DNA of 64,000 bases. It comes from Leifsonia sp. Leaf336 (lineage in GTDB: Bacteria > Actinomycetota > Actinomycetes > Actinomycetales > Microbacteriaceae). The translations under genes and the position numbers were made by a program. The notes under the pieces were generated by a model. That model made no database searches, was not told the DNA's origin, and saw only the letters and a program-made list of their open reading frames with translations. Of the stretch, positions 35,953 through 44,330 are shown one piece after another. The DNA is taken from the NCBI RefSeq assembly GCF_001423695.1, contig NZ_LMOZ01000002.1, positions 992,504 to 1,056,503 on the forward strand, read 5' to 3'. How positions within the stretch are numbered: position 1 is the first letter of the stretch; every line of letters starts with the position of its first letter.

Positions 35953-37035
35953 GTGCCTCTCGACCTCACCGCCACGTCCATCGACCTCACGCGACAGATC
36001 TGCGACATCGAGTCGGTCTCGGGCGACGAGCGGACGCTCGCCGACGCCATCGTCGAGGCGCTCTCGCCGCTGCCGCACCTCGAGATCATCCGCGACGGCG
36101 ACACCGTCGTGGCGCGCACGAACCTGGGGCGCGAGCGCCGCGCGCTGATCGCCGGCCACATCGACACCGTCCCGCTCAACGGCAACCTGCCGACCCGCTT
36201 CGAGGACGAGGGCGGCGTCCGCTATCTCTGGGGCCGCGGCACCGTCGACATGAAGGCCGGCGTCGCCGTGCAGCTCAAGCTCGCTGCCGAGCTGACCGAC
36301 CCCGCGATCGACGTGACGTGGATGTGGTACGACCACGAGGAGGTCAACGCCGAGCTCAACGGTCTCGGCCGGCTCGCCCGCAACCGTCCCGACCTCTTCG
36401 TCGGCGACTTCGCCATCCTCGGTGAGCCGAGCAACGGCGTCGTCGAGGGCGGCTGCAACGGCAACCTGCGGGTGGAGGTCCGGGCCTACGGCCTGCGCGC
36501 GCACTCCGCCCGCGGCTGGGTGGGCGACAACGCCATCCACAAGATCGCGCCGGTCCTCGACCTCCTCGCGGGCTACACCGCACGCGAAGTGGAGGTCGAC
36601 GGGCTCGTGTACCGCGAGGGCCTCAACGCCGTCGGCATCTCGGGCGGAGTCGCGGGCAACATCATCCCCGACGAGGCCATGGTGCACGTCAACTACCGGT
36701 TCGCGCCCTCCCGCAGCTCGGAGGAGGCCATCGCCTACATGCACGAGCTGTTCGACGGCTACGAGATCACCGTGGTCGACCGGGCGGACGGCGCGCGGCC
36801 GGGGCTCGACGCCCCGCTGGCGCAGGAGTTCGTCGCCGCGGTCGGCGGCGTCGCGAAGCCCAAGTACGGCTGGACCGACGTGGCGCGGTTCAGCGCCCTC
36901 GGCATCCCCGCTGTCAACTACGGCCCCGGCGACCCGCTCAAGGCGCACGCCGACGACGAGCGCGTCGACGTGGAGCAGATCGTCTCGGTGGAGGCGGGCC
37001 TCCGTGCCTGGCTCAGCGGTCCCGGCGCCCGCTGA
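35953..37035 (+). CDS. dapE: Succinyl-diaminopimelate desuccinylase DapE
   Basis: A 360-residue M20-family zinc hydrolase that removes succinate from N-succinyl-LL-diaminopimelate. Probable metal ligands are His69 and Asp71 ([11 protein letters not shown]), Asp99 ([10 protein letters not shown]) and the Glu pair in [12 protein letters not shown] (129/130). The dimerization (lid) domain is at about 180-290. GTG start directly after a divergent promoter shared with dapD. Together the two genes give two steps of the same pathway. Confidence 0.93.
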   Translation: MPLDLTATSIDLTRQICDIESVSGDERTLADAIVEALSPLPHLEIIRDGDTVVARTNLGRERRALIAGHIDTVPLNGNLPTRFEDEGGVRYLWGRGTVDMKAGVAVQLKLAAELTDPAIDVTWMWYDHEEVNAELNGLGRLARNRPDLFVGDFAILGEPSNGVVEGGCNGNLRVEVRAYGLRAHSARGWVGDNAIHKIAPVLDLLAGYTAREVEVDGLVYREGLNAVGISGGVAGNIIPDEAMVHVNYRFAPSRSSEEAIAYMHELFDGYEITVVDRADGARPGLDAPLAQEFVAAVGGVAKPKYGWTDVARFSALGIPAVNYGPGDPLKAHADDERVDVEQIVSVEAGLRAWLSGPGAR

Positions 37036-37048
37036 GGCCGAGGAGGCC

Positions 37049-38248
37049 GTGGCCCCTCCCGCCGCACCCTGGTGGTCGCGGTGGTGGGTGCGGGTCCTCG
37101 CGATCTTCCTCGCCAGCCGGGTCGTCACCACCGTCATCCTGCTGATCTTCGCGGCGAACCAGGGCAAGAACCCGTGGACGGGCGCGCACCCCGACTACTT
37201 CTCGTACGCGACCATCTGGGACGGCCTCTGGTACAACATCGTCGCCGGCTGGGGGTATCCCGCTTCGCTGCCGGTGGCCGACGGTCACGTCACCGAGAAC
37301 GCGTGGGCCTTCCTGCCGGGCTATCCGTGGCTGGTCGACGCGGTCATGTTCGTCACCCGGCTGCCGTGGTCGCCGGCGGCCGTGCTCGTCTCGCTCGCGT
37401 GCGCTGCGGGAGCGGCCCTGGTGTTCTACCGGCTGCTGCTGCGCGTCGGGCTCGGCTCGTCGACCAGCCTGTTCGCCGTCGTGCTGTTCTGCGTCGCGCC
37501 GGTCTCACCGCTGTTCCAGGTCGCCTATGCCGAGTCGCTCTACCTCCTGCTGCTGGCGACCGCGCTGCTCCTGCTGGTTGAACGACGCTACGGCTGGCTG
37601 TTCCCGGTCGTCCTGGTGATGGCGTTCACCCGCCCGAGCGGGCTCGCGTTCGCGCTGGCCGTCGGCCTCCACGTGATCTATCGCTGGGTGCGCCGGAGGC
37701 GCGAGCCGTTCCCGATCCGGGAGCAGGCACTGAGCGCGGGCCTCGCGGTGTTCAGCGCGGTCGCGGGCCTGGCGTGGCCGGCGATCGCGGCCGTTGCCAC
37801 CGGCTCGGCGACCGCGTACACCGACACCGAGCTGGCCTGGCGCGCGCCGTACATCGGGTACACGCACCTGGTGCCGTTCACGCCGTGGTTCCAGGGCGCC
37901 GACTGGTGGGCGAGCGTGATGCTGGGCATCCCCGGCTGGGTCGGTGTCGTCGCCATGCTGCTGATCGTGGCGGTCTTCGCGGTGCTGCTCTTCTCGCCTC
38001 CCGTGCGCCGCCTGGGCGTCGACCTGCGGTTCTGGATCGCCGCCTACTCGCTCTACGTGCTCGCCGTGTTCTTCCCGCAGTCGAGCACCTTCCGGATCCT
38101 GATGCCGCTGTTCCCGCTGCTGGGTGTCGTCGCGCTGCCGAAGAGCCGCGTGTACCGGGTCGCGGTCGTCGTGCTCTGCCTGCTGCTGCAGGTGGGCTGG
38201 ATCGCGATCTGCTGGGGGGTGGACGGCGCCGACTGGTCGCCGCCGTGA
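37049..38248 (+). CDS. PIG-V-like integral membrane glycosyltransferase
   Basis: A 399-residue protein with about ten hydrophobic helices. The luminal-type loop [19 protein letters not shown] (about residue 52), with Trp-Asp, and the [13 protein letters not shown] segment resemble the PIG-V/mannosyltransferase family that uses polyprenyl-phosphate mannose. [18 protein letters not shown] and [12 protein letters not shown] are also typical. Donor and acceptor are not known. The start is a GTG with GAGGAGG just upstream; the spacing is short. It follows dapE by 13 bases and may be co-transcribed. Confidence 0.78.
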   Translation: MAPPAAPWWSRWWVRVLAIFLASRVVTTVILLIFAANQGKNPWTGAHPDYFSYATIWDGLWYNIVAGWGYPASLPVADGHVTENAWAFLPGYPWLVDAVMFVTRLPWSPAAVLVSLACAAGAALVFYRLLLRVGLGSSTSLFAVVLFCVAPVSPLFQVAYAESLYLLLLATALLLLVERRYGWLFPVVLVMAFTRPSGLAFALAVGLHVIYRWVRRRREPFPIREQALSAGLAVFSAVAGLAWPAIAAVATGSATAYTDTELAWRAPYIGYTHLVPFTPWFQGADWWASVMLGIPGWVGVVAMLLIVAVFAVLLFSPPVRRLGVDLRFWIAAYSLYVLAVFFPQSSTFRILMPLFPLLGVVALPKSRVYRVAVVVLCLLLQVGWIAICWGVDGADWSPP

Positions 38249-38364
38249 TCCACACGTAGGTCACGCTCGCGCGCGGCCCATTGCGCGGTGGGGTAGACGG
38301 GCGATTTCCCCCGCTCGCCCCGGATGTCGGATAATGGAGGAGACATCCACGAAAGGGGAGCTGC

Positions 38365-38538
38365 ATGGCGGCCATGAAGCCGAGGACCGGGGACGGGCCG
38401 ATGGAGGCTGTGAAGGAGGGACGGCTCATCATCGTGCGGGTGCCGCTCGAAGGTGGGGGACGCCTGGTCGTCTCCGTCAATGACGCGGAGGCAAAGGAGC
38501 TCCACGACGCTCTCGCGAGTGTCGTGAGCGCCTCCTGA
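38365..38538 (+). CDS. DUF3117 small conserved protein
   Basis: A 57-residue protein starting MAAMKPRTGDGPMEAVKEGR and containing RVPLEGGGRLVVSVNDAEA. Both segments are signatures of DUF3117, a small protein conserved through actinobacteria with no known function. A strong ribosome site AAAGGGGAG ends four bases before the ATG. In mycobacteria a homologue lies in the same general neighbourhood (dapE to mrp). A perfect 13-bp hairpin terminator follows, so it is probably a one-gene transcript. Confidence 0.9.
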   Translation: MAAMKPRTGDGPMEAVKEGRLIIVRVPLEGGGRLVVSVNDAEAKELHDALASVVSAS

Positions 38539-38552
38539 GGATCGACCCGAAC

Positions 38553-38582
38553 AGAAGAGGCCCCGATGCCGGGGCCTCTTCT
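38553..38582. terminator. Perfect 13-bp stem terminator
   Basis: AGAAGAGGCCCCG pairs with CGGGGCCTCTTCT around ATGC. It lies between the DUF3117 gene and the convergent O-methyltransferase gene. Confidence 0.85.
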
Positions 38583-38598
38583 TCGTGTCTGAGCCCCT

Positions 38599-39231
38599 CT
38601 ACGGCGTCAGCTTGGTGATCTGCAGCAGCCCGTCCGCCGCGGGGGACAGCGCGCTGATGACGGCGCCGGAGGCCGCGGTCTCGGTGATGAGGGTGCGGTA
38701 GCCCGTCGCGAGCGGGTCACGAGCGGCCGGATCGGCCACCCTGCCCCGCCAGAGGGCACGGGCCACGAGCACGGTGCCCCCGGGGCGCACCAGTCGGAGG
38801 CCGTGCTCGACGTACTCGATCACCGACTGCGGGTCGGCGTCGACGAAGACGATGTCGTACGAGTTCTCGTTCATCCGGGGGAGCACGTCGAGCGCCCGTC
38901 CGGTGATGAGCCGCACCCGGTTGGCCGAGATCCCGGCCTCGGTGAAGAACGTTCGCGCATGCTGCTGGTGGTCGACCTCGACGTCGATGCTGGTCAGCTG
39001 GGCCTGCGTGCCCCCGGTGAGGAGCCACAGGCCGGAGACACCGACACCGGTGCCGATCTCGACGATGTTCTCAGCGGCCGTCGCCGCGACCACGACGGCC
39101 ACCTGCGCGCCCGTGCTCGGGGCGATGGGCTCGACGCCCAGCTCGAGGGACTGCTGGCGAGCCCGCGTGATGACCTCGCTCTCGACGATGACGTCGTCGG
39201 CGAATCTCCAGTTCGAGTCCTTGTCTGACAC
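38599..39231 (-). CDS. SAM-dependent O-methyltransferase
   Basis: A 210-residue methyltransferase of the catechol/caffeoyl-CoA O-methyltransferase-like family (Methyltransf_24/3 type). Motif I is IVEIGTGVGVSGLWLL (about 56-71), the acidic SAM-ribose residue follows in LTSIDVEVDHQQ, and the metal/substrate Asp is in DIVFVDADPQS. Mycobacteria have a homologue next to sigE. GTG start with GGGAG five bases upstream. The methyl acceptor is unknown. It is divergent from the tatB-like gene. Confidence 0.87.
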   Translation of the reverse strand: MSDKDSNWRFADDVIVESEVITRARQQSLELGVEPIAPSTGAQVAVVVAATAAENIVEIGTGVGVSGLWLLTGGTQAQLTSIDVEVDHQQHARTFFTEAGISANRVRLITGRALDVLPRMNENSYDIVFVDADPQSVIEYVEHGLRLVRPGGTVLVARALWRGRVADPAARDPLATGYRTLITETAASGAVISALSPAADGLLQITKLTP

Positions 39232-39302
39232 TGTTCTCCCGTCGGGTGGCTCCCGACCCAGAATAGGCCCACGTAATCCAGCATTCGTGCAGCCGCGCGC
39301 GA

Positions 39303-39308
39303 TACTCT
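39303..39308 (+). promoter_or_regulatory. -10 of leaderless tatB-like gene
   Basis: TACTCT ends six bases before the GTG start at 39315, with no ribosome-site-like sequence between. Confidence 0.55.
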
Positions 39309-39314
39309 GTATGT

Positions 39315-39674
39315 GTGTTCGGCCTGACTCCGGAGAAACTCCTCATTATCGCGGTTATCGCCGCGTTCCTCATCGGTCCCGAGCGCCTGCCGCAGTACGC
39401 GGCCAAGTTCAGCCAGTTCATCCGTTCGATGCGCGACTTCGCCAATGGCGCGAAAGAACGTATGAAAGAAGAGATGGGCCCCGACTTCGACGACGTCGAC
39501 TGGAAGAAGCTCGATCCCCGGCAGTACGACCCGCGCCGGATCGTGCGCGAAGCCCTGATGGACGACACGCCGGCCCCGTCGGCGATCAAGCCGGTGACCC
39601 AGTCGGCGTACGCGCAGCGCAAGGGCGCCCTCCCCGCCGGGTCGGTGCCGCCCTTCGACGCGGAATCCACCTGA
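39315..39674 (+). CDS. tatB: Sec-independent protein translocase TatB-like subunit
   Basis: A 119-residue protein with a single N-terminal membrane helix and the TatA/B hinge: MFGLTPEKLLIIAVIAAFL, then IGPERLPQYAAKF. An amphipathic helix (about 22-55) and a charged, disordered tail follow. The position between the O-methyltransferase and mrp regions and the acidic residue in the N-terminus favour TatB over TatA. TatB binds Tat signal peptides with TatC; a likely client in this window is the Tat-like molybdoenzyme at 1849-3375. In mycobacteria tatB follows sigE, rseA and htrA, which are absent here. Confidence 0.85.
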   Translation: MFGLTPEKLLIIAVIAAFLIGPERLPQYAAKFSQFIRSMRDFANGAKERMKEEMGPDFDDVDWKKLDPRQYDPRRIVREALMDDTPAPSAIKPVTQSAYAQRKGALPAGSVPPFDAEST

Positions 39675-39732
39675 GCGCGGCAGAACACGCCTGATCGGCC
39701 CGGGTCGCGCCCCGATACGCCTGTGCATCCAA

Positions 39733-39738
39733 TACGAT
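39733..39738 (+). promoter_or_regulatory. -10 of leaderless MFS transporter gene
   Basis: TACGAT ends six bases before the ATG at 39745. Confidence 0.5.
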
Positions 39739-39744
39739 GCGGGA

Positions 39745-41124
39745 ATGATCGCAACGCAGCAGTCGCTGACCCGGTCGACTGTCGCCCGTTACGCCGTCGG
39801 ATCGCTCGGCACCGGAGGCTTCGCGACGCTCCCCGGGCTGGTCCTCGTCTACTACCTGACCGAGTCGCTGGGGGTCGCAGCGTTCGTCGCCGGTGCCGTC
39901 GTGACGGTCGCGAAGGTCTGGGACGTCATCATCGATCCGGTGATCGGCGCCCGGAGCGACCGGATGCTGGCCGCGCGCGGATCGCGCCGCCCGATGATGC
40001 TGGTGGGAGCCGTCGCGTTGCCGGTGTTCTTCCTGCTGACCTTCGCGGTTCCTCCCGGGACGCCGACGGCGCTGTCGGCGCTCTGGGTCTTCCTGGCCTT
40101 CGTCGTCACGGCGACGGCGTTCAGTCTGTTCCAGGTGCCGTACATCGCCCTCCCCGCTGAACTGGCCGCGGGCTACGACGAGCGCACGCGGCTGCTGACC
40201 TGGCGGGTGGTCGTGCTGACGTTCGCGATCCTGCTGTTCGGGGCCGGTGGGCCCGCGCTCCGCCAGCTCGGCGGCGGATCGGGGTTCTTCGCGTACTTCG
40301 TCATGGCGCTCGTGGCGGGGCTCGTGATCGGGGCGGGCATGTTCGTCTCCGCGTTCGTCGCTCCGCGCCAGCAGCCCGCCGCCGTGCTTCCTCCTCGCGA
40401 CAGCGTGCTGGTCACCCTCCGCACCAACTACGCGGCCGGGATCGGCGCCCTCCGCGACAGCCAGCCGTTCCGCGCACTCCTGCTGACGTTCCTCCTGCAG
40501 GGGCTCGCCACCGGGATGATGCTGACGGGTGCGAACTACGTCGCGACCTGGGTGCTGCACTCCGAAGACGCCGTGACGCTGCTCTTCCTCGCCCTGATCG
40601 GTCCGGCTCTCGTCATCACGCCGGTGTGGGGGATCGTGGCGCGCCGGATCGGCAAGGAGCGCGGGTTCCGGATCGCGAGCGTGCTCTTCGGGGTCGCCGC
40701 GCTGTCCATGGTGCTGCTGATCTGGTTCCCCGGCGCGTGGGTCTATGCATCGGTGGCCCTCGCCGGCGCCGCCTACGCCGGGATGCAGTCCCTCCCGATG
40801 TCGATGCTGCCCGACGTCATCTCGCACGACGCGCGCAGCAAGGGGCCGGGCCGCGCCGGGACGTTCGGCGGCATGTGGACCGCGGGGGAGACGACCGGCA
40901 TGGCCCTCGGGGCGGCGGCGTTCACCACGGTCATCGGCATCGCCGGTTACATCTCGGGCGCAGCGGACCCCTCGGCGGCGACGGCGGGCGTCAGCCAGCC
41001 GGCGAGCGCGGTCGCGGGCATCGTGCTGGCGTTCAGCCTCATCCCGGCGGCCATCGTCGCCGTCAGTCTCGTGCCGCTCGTCCGTTACCGGCTCCGGAAG
41101 GGAGACGTCGATGAGGTCCTTTGA
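39745..41124 (+). CDS. MFS_2 (glycoside-pentoside-hexuronide-type) transporter
   Basis: A 459-residue membrane transporter with 12 predicted helices. The cytoplasmic loop after helix 2 reads DPVIGARSDR (about 64-73), a hallmark of the GPH/MFS_2 cation:sugar symporters, and the mid-protein repeat region has FLFLAL-type helices. GMQSLPMSMLPDVISHDARSK near residue 350 is also characteristic (ALPxxxLPDxxD motif). Substrate is unknown. Its last 14 bases overlap the next gene, encoding a PLP decarboxylase, so transport and decarboxylation of one compound, such as an amine or lipid-like metabolite, may be coupled. Confidence 0.85.
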   Translation: MIATQQSLTRSTVARYAVGSLGTGGFATLPGLVLVYYLTESLGVAAFVAGAVVTVAKVWDVIIDPVIGARSDRMLAARGSRRPMMLVGAVALPVFFLLTFAVPPGTPTALSALWVFLAFVVTATAFSLFQVPYIALPAELAAGYDERTRLLTWRVVVLTFAILLFGAGGPALRQLGGGSGFFAYFVMALVAGLVIGAGMFVSAFVAPRQQPAAVLPPRDSVLVTLRTNYAAGIGALRDSQPFRALLLTFLLQGLATGMMLTGANYVATWVLHSEDAVTLLFLALIGPALVITPVWGIVARRIGKERGFRIASVLFGVAALSMVLLIWFPGAWVYASVALAGAAYAGMQSLPMSMLPDVISHDARSKGPGRAGTFGGMWTAGETTGMALGAAAFTTVIGIAGYISGAADPSAATAGVSQPASAVAGIVLAFSLIPAAIVAVSLVPLVRYRLRKGDVDEVL

Positions 41125-42580
41125 CGGCAACGCGATCCTCGCCCGGCTGTCGGCACTGCGCGCCGCCGACGCGCCGACCCACGGCGGCCACGTGCTCAGC
41201 TACGTGTACGACTCCGGTGTCGCCGAGCTCGACGAGCTGGCCGCGGCGGCCGTCCGCCTCGTGCAGCCGGTCAACGGGCTCGATCCCACCACCTTCACGT
41301 CGGTCGCCGTCATGGAGCGCGAGGTGCTCGGCTTCGCCCGGGAGCTCCTCCACGGCGGAGACGAGGTCGTCGGCTCGGTGACCTCCGGCGGCACCGAGTC
41401 GTGCCTCCTGGCCGTCAAGACCGCCCGCGAGGCCTGGCGCGCGGCGGGCGGCACCGGCCGGCCCCGGATCCTGGCTCCGGTGACCGTGCACGCGGCCTTC
41501 CACAAGGCGGCGGAGTACTTCGGCCTCGACCTCGATCTCGTGCCCGTCGACGCGCGCACCGGCCGGCTGGAGGCCCGCCGGCTGATCGAGCGGCTCGGGC
41601 CGGATGTCGCGCTGGCCGTCGTCTCCGCTCCGTCGTACCCGTACGGCTCCCTCGACCCGGTGGAGGAGGTGGCGGCGGCCTGCGACGAGGCCGGCGTCGA
41701 CCTCCACGTCGACGGGTGCATCGGCGGGTGGATCCTGCCGTTCTGGCGGGAGGCCGACGGGTCGGCGCTGCCCGCGTGGGACTTCCGGGTCGCCGGTGTC
41801 ACCAGCGTCTCCGCCGACCTCCACAAGTTCGGCTACGCGCCCAAGGGCGCGAGCGTGCTCCTGCAGCGCGGTCGCGACCGGCAGCGGCTGCAGTACTTCG
41901 CGACGACCGGCTGGCCCGGCTACCCGGTCGTGAACCCGACCCTGCTCGGGTCGAAATCGGCGGGCGCGCTCGCAGCGTCGTGGGCGATCATCCAAGCCCT
42001 CGGGGCCCGCGGTTTCGCCGAGCTCGCCGACGCGTGCCTGCACGCGACGCGGGCGCTGGCCGACATCGTCGGCGACATCGAGGGGCTGCGCGTCGTCGGC
42101 TCTCCCACGGGGCCGCTGCTGGCGGTGGCGACGGACGACGAACTGCCTGCCGACCGCCGCGTCGACCCGCACCAGTGGGCCGACCGGGCGCGATTGCGCG
42201 GATGGCACCTGCAGCTGCAGCCGGGGCTGACCCAGTCGGACGGCACCAGACTGCCTGCGACGACCCATCTGACGATCACGCCGGTCACCAAGGACCGGAT
42301 CGACGAGCTGGAGGCCGTTCTGCGGGCCTCGGCGGACGACGTGCGCGGCACGCCGCCCGTCGACGCGGAGGCGGCGCTGGCCGCCCTTCCGCCGCTCTCC
42401 GGCGCGCCGCTCGACTCGGACACCGCTGCCGGCATCCTGCGGGCGGTGGGGATCGCGGGCGACGCTCCGGGCCTCCCCAACGACCAGGCGCCGTTGCTCG
42501 CCCTGATCGAGGCGCTGCCGCGCCCGGTCACCGAGCGCCTCCTCATCGAGCTCCTCGCCCGCATCGTCGAGCCCTCCTGA
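41111..42580 (+). CDS. PLP-dependent decarboxylase/aldolase-like protein (sphingosine-1-phosphate lyase-like)
   Basis: A 489-residue fold-type-I PLP enzyme of the group II decarboxylase superfamily. TSGGTESCLLAVKTAR (91-106) binds the PLP phosphate, Asp201 (HVDGCIGGWILPF) contacts the ring nitrogen, and Lys239 in SADLHKFGYAPKG forms the Schiff base. The LHKFGYAPKGAS pattern and the overall layout resemble sphingosine-1-phosphate lyase and related aminotransferase-V-like proteins more than glutamate decarboxylase. The last ~80 residues are helical and variable. The ATG overlaps the MFS gene end. Substrate is unknown. Confidence 0.85.
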   Translation: MRSFDGNAILARLSALRAADAPTHGGHVLSYVYDSGVAELDELAAAAVRLVQPVNGLDPTTFTSVAVMEREVLGFARELLHGGDEVVGSVTSGGTESCLLAVKTAREAWRAAGGTGRPRILAPVTVHAAFHKAAEYFGLDLDLVPVDARTGRLEARRLIERLGPDVALAVVSAPSYPYGSLDPVEEVAAACDEAGVDLHVDGCIGGWILPFWREADGSALPAWDFRVAGVTSVSADLHKFGYAPKGASVLLQRGRDRQRLQYFATTGWPGYPVVNPTLLGSKSAGALAASWAIIQALGARGFAELADACLHATRALADIVGDIEGLRVVGSPTGPLLAVATDDELPADRRVDPHQWADRARLRGWHLQLQPGLTQSDGTRLPATTHLTITPVTKDRIDELEAVLRASADDVRGTPPVDAEAALAALPPLSGAPLDSDTAAGILRAVGIAGDAPGLPNDQAPLLALIEALPRPVTERLLIELLARIVEPS

Positions 42581-42587
42581 TCGGCGC

Positions 42588-42614
42588 GGGCTGACCCGCA
42601 TGGGCTGACCCGCA
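42588..42614. repeat. 14-bp tandem duplication after the decarboxylase gene
   Basis: GGGCTGACCCGCA occurs at 42588-42600 and 42602-42614, separated by one T. It lies seven bases after the stop codon, in the convergent junction with mrp. Confidence 0.8.
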
Positions 42615-42634
42615 CGGAGCGGCGGCTCGCGCGC

Positions 42635-43798
42635 TCAGCGGGTCGAGAGCGGGAGCTTGCGGCCGGGGAGGTCGCGCGGGCGCACGGCGAGCCCCGCCGC
42701 CACGGCGCGGATGGCGACGGCGGCAGGATCCTGCGGATCGGTGACCACGATGGGCGCACCCGCGTCGCCGCCGGCGCGCAACGGCACGCTGAGCGGCACG
42801 CTCGCGAGCAGCGGCACCGGCGCCTCCTGCCCGGCGCTCAGGCGTCGTGCGACCTCCGCACCGCCGCCGGAGCCGAACAGCTCCAGCACGCTGCCGTCGG
42901 GCTGCACCAGTCCCGCCATGTTCTCGACGACACCGACGATGCGCTGGCCGGTCTGCCGCGCGACCACGCCGCTGCGCTCCGCGACGTCGGCCGCCGCCGG
43001 CTGCGGGGTGGTCACGACGAGCACCTCGGCCTGCGGAAGCAGCTGCCCGACCGAGATCGCGACATCGCCGGTCCCCGGCGGCAGGTCGAGCAGCAGCACA
43101 TCGAGATCGCCGAAGAAGACGTCGCCGAGGAACTGCTGGATGGTCCGGTGCAGCATCGGGCCGCGCCAGGCGACAGCGGCGGAGGCCGAGTCGACGAACA
43201 TCCCGATCGAGATCACCTTCACGCCGTACGCCACCGGAGGCAGGATCATGTCGTCCACACGGGTGGGCCGCACCGCGACGCCGTCGGCGTCGGTCAGGCC
43301 GAGGAGGCCCGGCACCGAGAAGCCGTGCACGTCGGCGTCCACGACACCGACCCGCAAGCCGCGCTCGGCGAGGGCGACGGCGAGGTTCGCGGTGATCGTG
43401 GACTTGCCGACGCCGCCCTTGCCGCTGGTGACGGCGTAGATGCGCGTCAGCGAGTCCGGCGCGAACTGTGGTGTTCGGGAGGCGCGCCCTCCGCGCAGCT
43501 TCTCGGTGAGCGCCGCGCGCTCGGCGGGCGACATGACCGAGACGTCGACGGTCACGTTTGTTACGCCGGCCACGGCGGAGGTGGCCGCACGCACGTCGCG
43601 CTCGATGGCGTCGGCCGCAGGGCAGCCGACGATCGTGAGCTTCACCCGCACCGTCGCGTGGCCGGTGGGGTCGACCTCCACGCCGCCGATCATGTCGAGC
43701 TCGGTGACGGGTTTGCGGATCTCGGGGTCGAGCACGCCGCCCAGCGCCCGGCGGACGAGCTCCGCCAGGTCGGAGCCGGCGAGGTCGGGTTCAGGCAC
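42635..43798 (-). CDS. mrp: Mrp/NBP35-family P-loop ATPase (iron-sulfur carrier)
   Basis: A 387-residue protein. Residues about 8-90 form a MIP18/DUF59 domain (GVLDPEIRKPVTELDMIGGV, with a Cys in VGCPAADAI). Residues about 115-370 form the deviant-Walker ATPase, with GKGGVGKST at 126-134, DVHGFSVPGLLG and DVLLLDLPPGTGDVAI. Such proteins carry Fe-S clusters to apoproteins; the CxxC of the C-terminal region is absent here (VVENMAGLVQPDG replaces NMS...C), a feature also seen in other actinobacterial Mrp. The GTG at 43798 is chosen; the gene overlaps the DUF1003 stop by eight bases. Confidence 0.9.
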   Translation of the reverse strand: MPEPDLAGSDLAELVRRALGGVLDPEIRKPVTELDMIGGVEVDPTGHATVRVKLTIVGCPAADAIERDVRAATSAVAGVTNVTVDVSVMSPAERAALTEKLRGGRASRTPQFAPDSLTRIYAVTSGKGGVGKSTITANLAVALAERGLRVGVVDADVHGFSVPGLLGLTDADGVAVRPTRVDDMILPPVAYGVKVISIGMFVDSASAAVAWRGPMLHRTIQQFLGDVFFGDLDVLLLDLPPGTGDVAISVGQLLPQAEVLVVTTPQPAAADVAERSGVVARQTGQRIVGVVENMAGLVQPDGSVLELFGSGGGAEVARRLSAGQEAPVPLLASVPLSVPLRAGGDAGAPIVVTDPQDPAAVAIRAVAAGLAVRPRDLPGRKLPLSTR

Positions 43799-44330
43799 GC
43801 GCGCGTCCGCCCTCGCCCGTGCCGATCGGGCCGGGCTCGCCTTTCTCGAGGTCCTCCAGCAGGGCGCGCAGCTCGGCGCGGATGAAGTCTTTGGTGGCCA
43901 TGTCCTTGACCGCCAGGCGCAGCGCGACGACCTCCCTCGCGAGGTACTCGGTGTCGGCGAGGTTGCGCTCCGCACGCTGGCGGTCCTGCTCGATCTGCAC
44001 GCGGTCGCGGTCGTCCTGCCGGTTCTGCGCGAGCAGGATCAGCGGGGCGGCGTACGAGGCCTGCAGCGACAGCACCAGCGTGAGGGCGATGAATCCGAGT
44101 GCGGCCGAGTCGAACCGCCACGCGTTTGGGGCGAGCGTGTTCCACAGCATCCAGGCCGCCACGAAGATGGTCAGCCCCAGGACGAACCAGGGTGTGCCCA
44201 TGCCGCGTGCGATCCACTCCGTGAACCGGCCGAACCGGTCGCTCTGCTCGACCGGGTCGCGCCGGGGGAGCACCGATGTGCGGAGGCCCTTCGGGGCGTC
44301 CAGGCTCGCGTCCTGCCTACCTCGTGCCAC
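43791..44330 (-). CDS. DUF1003 membrane protein
   Basis: A 179-residue protein with two hydrophobic helices at about 48-66 and 75-95. The WMLWNTL and FDSAALGFIALTLVLSLQASYAA regions, followed by the conserved LAQNRQDDRDR, define DUF1003. A cytoplasmic charged coiled region (about 105-170) follows. It overlaps the MgtE-N/CBS gene upstream by 14 bases and mrp downstream by eight, so the three are translated together. In mycobacteria the same trio is adjacent. The function of DUF1003 is unknown; an accessory role to the magnesium-sensor-like protein is inferred. Confidence 0.88.
   Translation of the reverse strand: MARGRQDASLDAPKGLRTSVLPRRDPVEQSDRFGRFTEWIARGMGTPWFVLGLTIFVAAWMLWNTLAPNAWRFDSAALGFIALTLVLSLQASYAAPLILLAQNRQDDRDRVQIEQDRQRAERNLADTEYLAREVVALRLAVKDMATKDFIRAELRALLEDLEKGEPGPIGTGEGGRARA

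Noticed and set aside
38248-39315. A missed sigE-rseA-htrA module near the O-methyltransferase
   Set aside because: The intervals are fully used by DUF3117, a terminator, the O-methyltransferase and a short promoter region; no sigma-factor or protease motif is found in any frame.
43791-43975. A longer mrp start inside the DUF1003 gene
   Set aside because: The upstream in-frame translation is low-complexity Arg/Ser sequence in the antisense phase of the overlapping gene; family similarity begins at the GTG at 43798.
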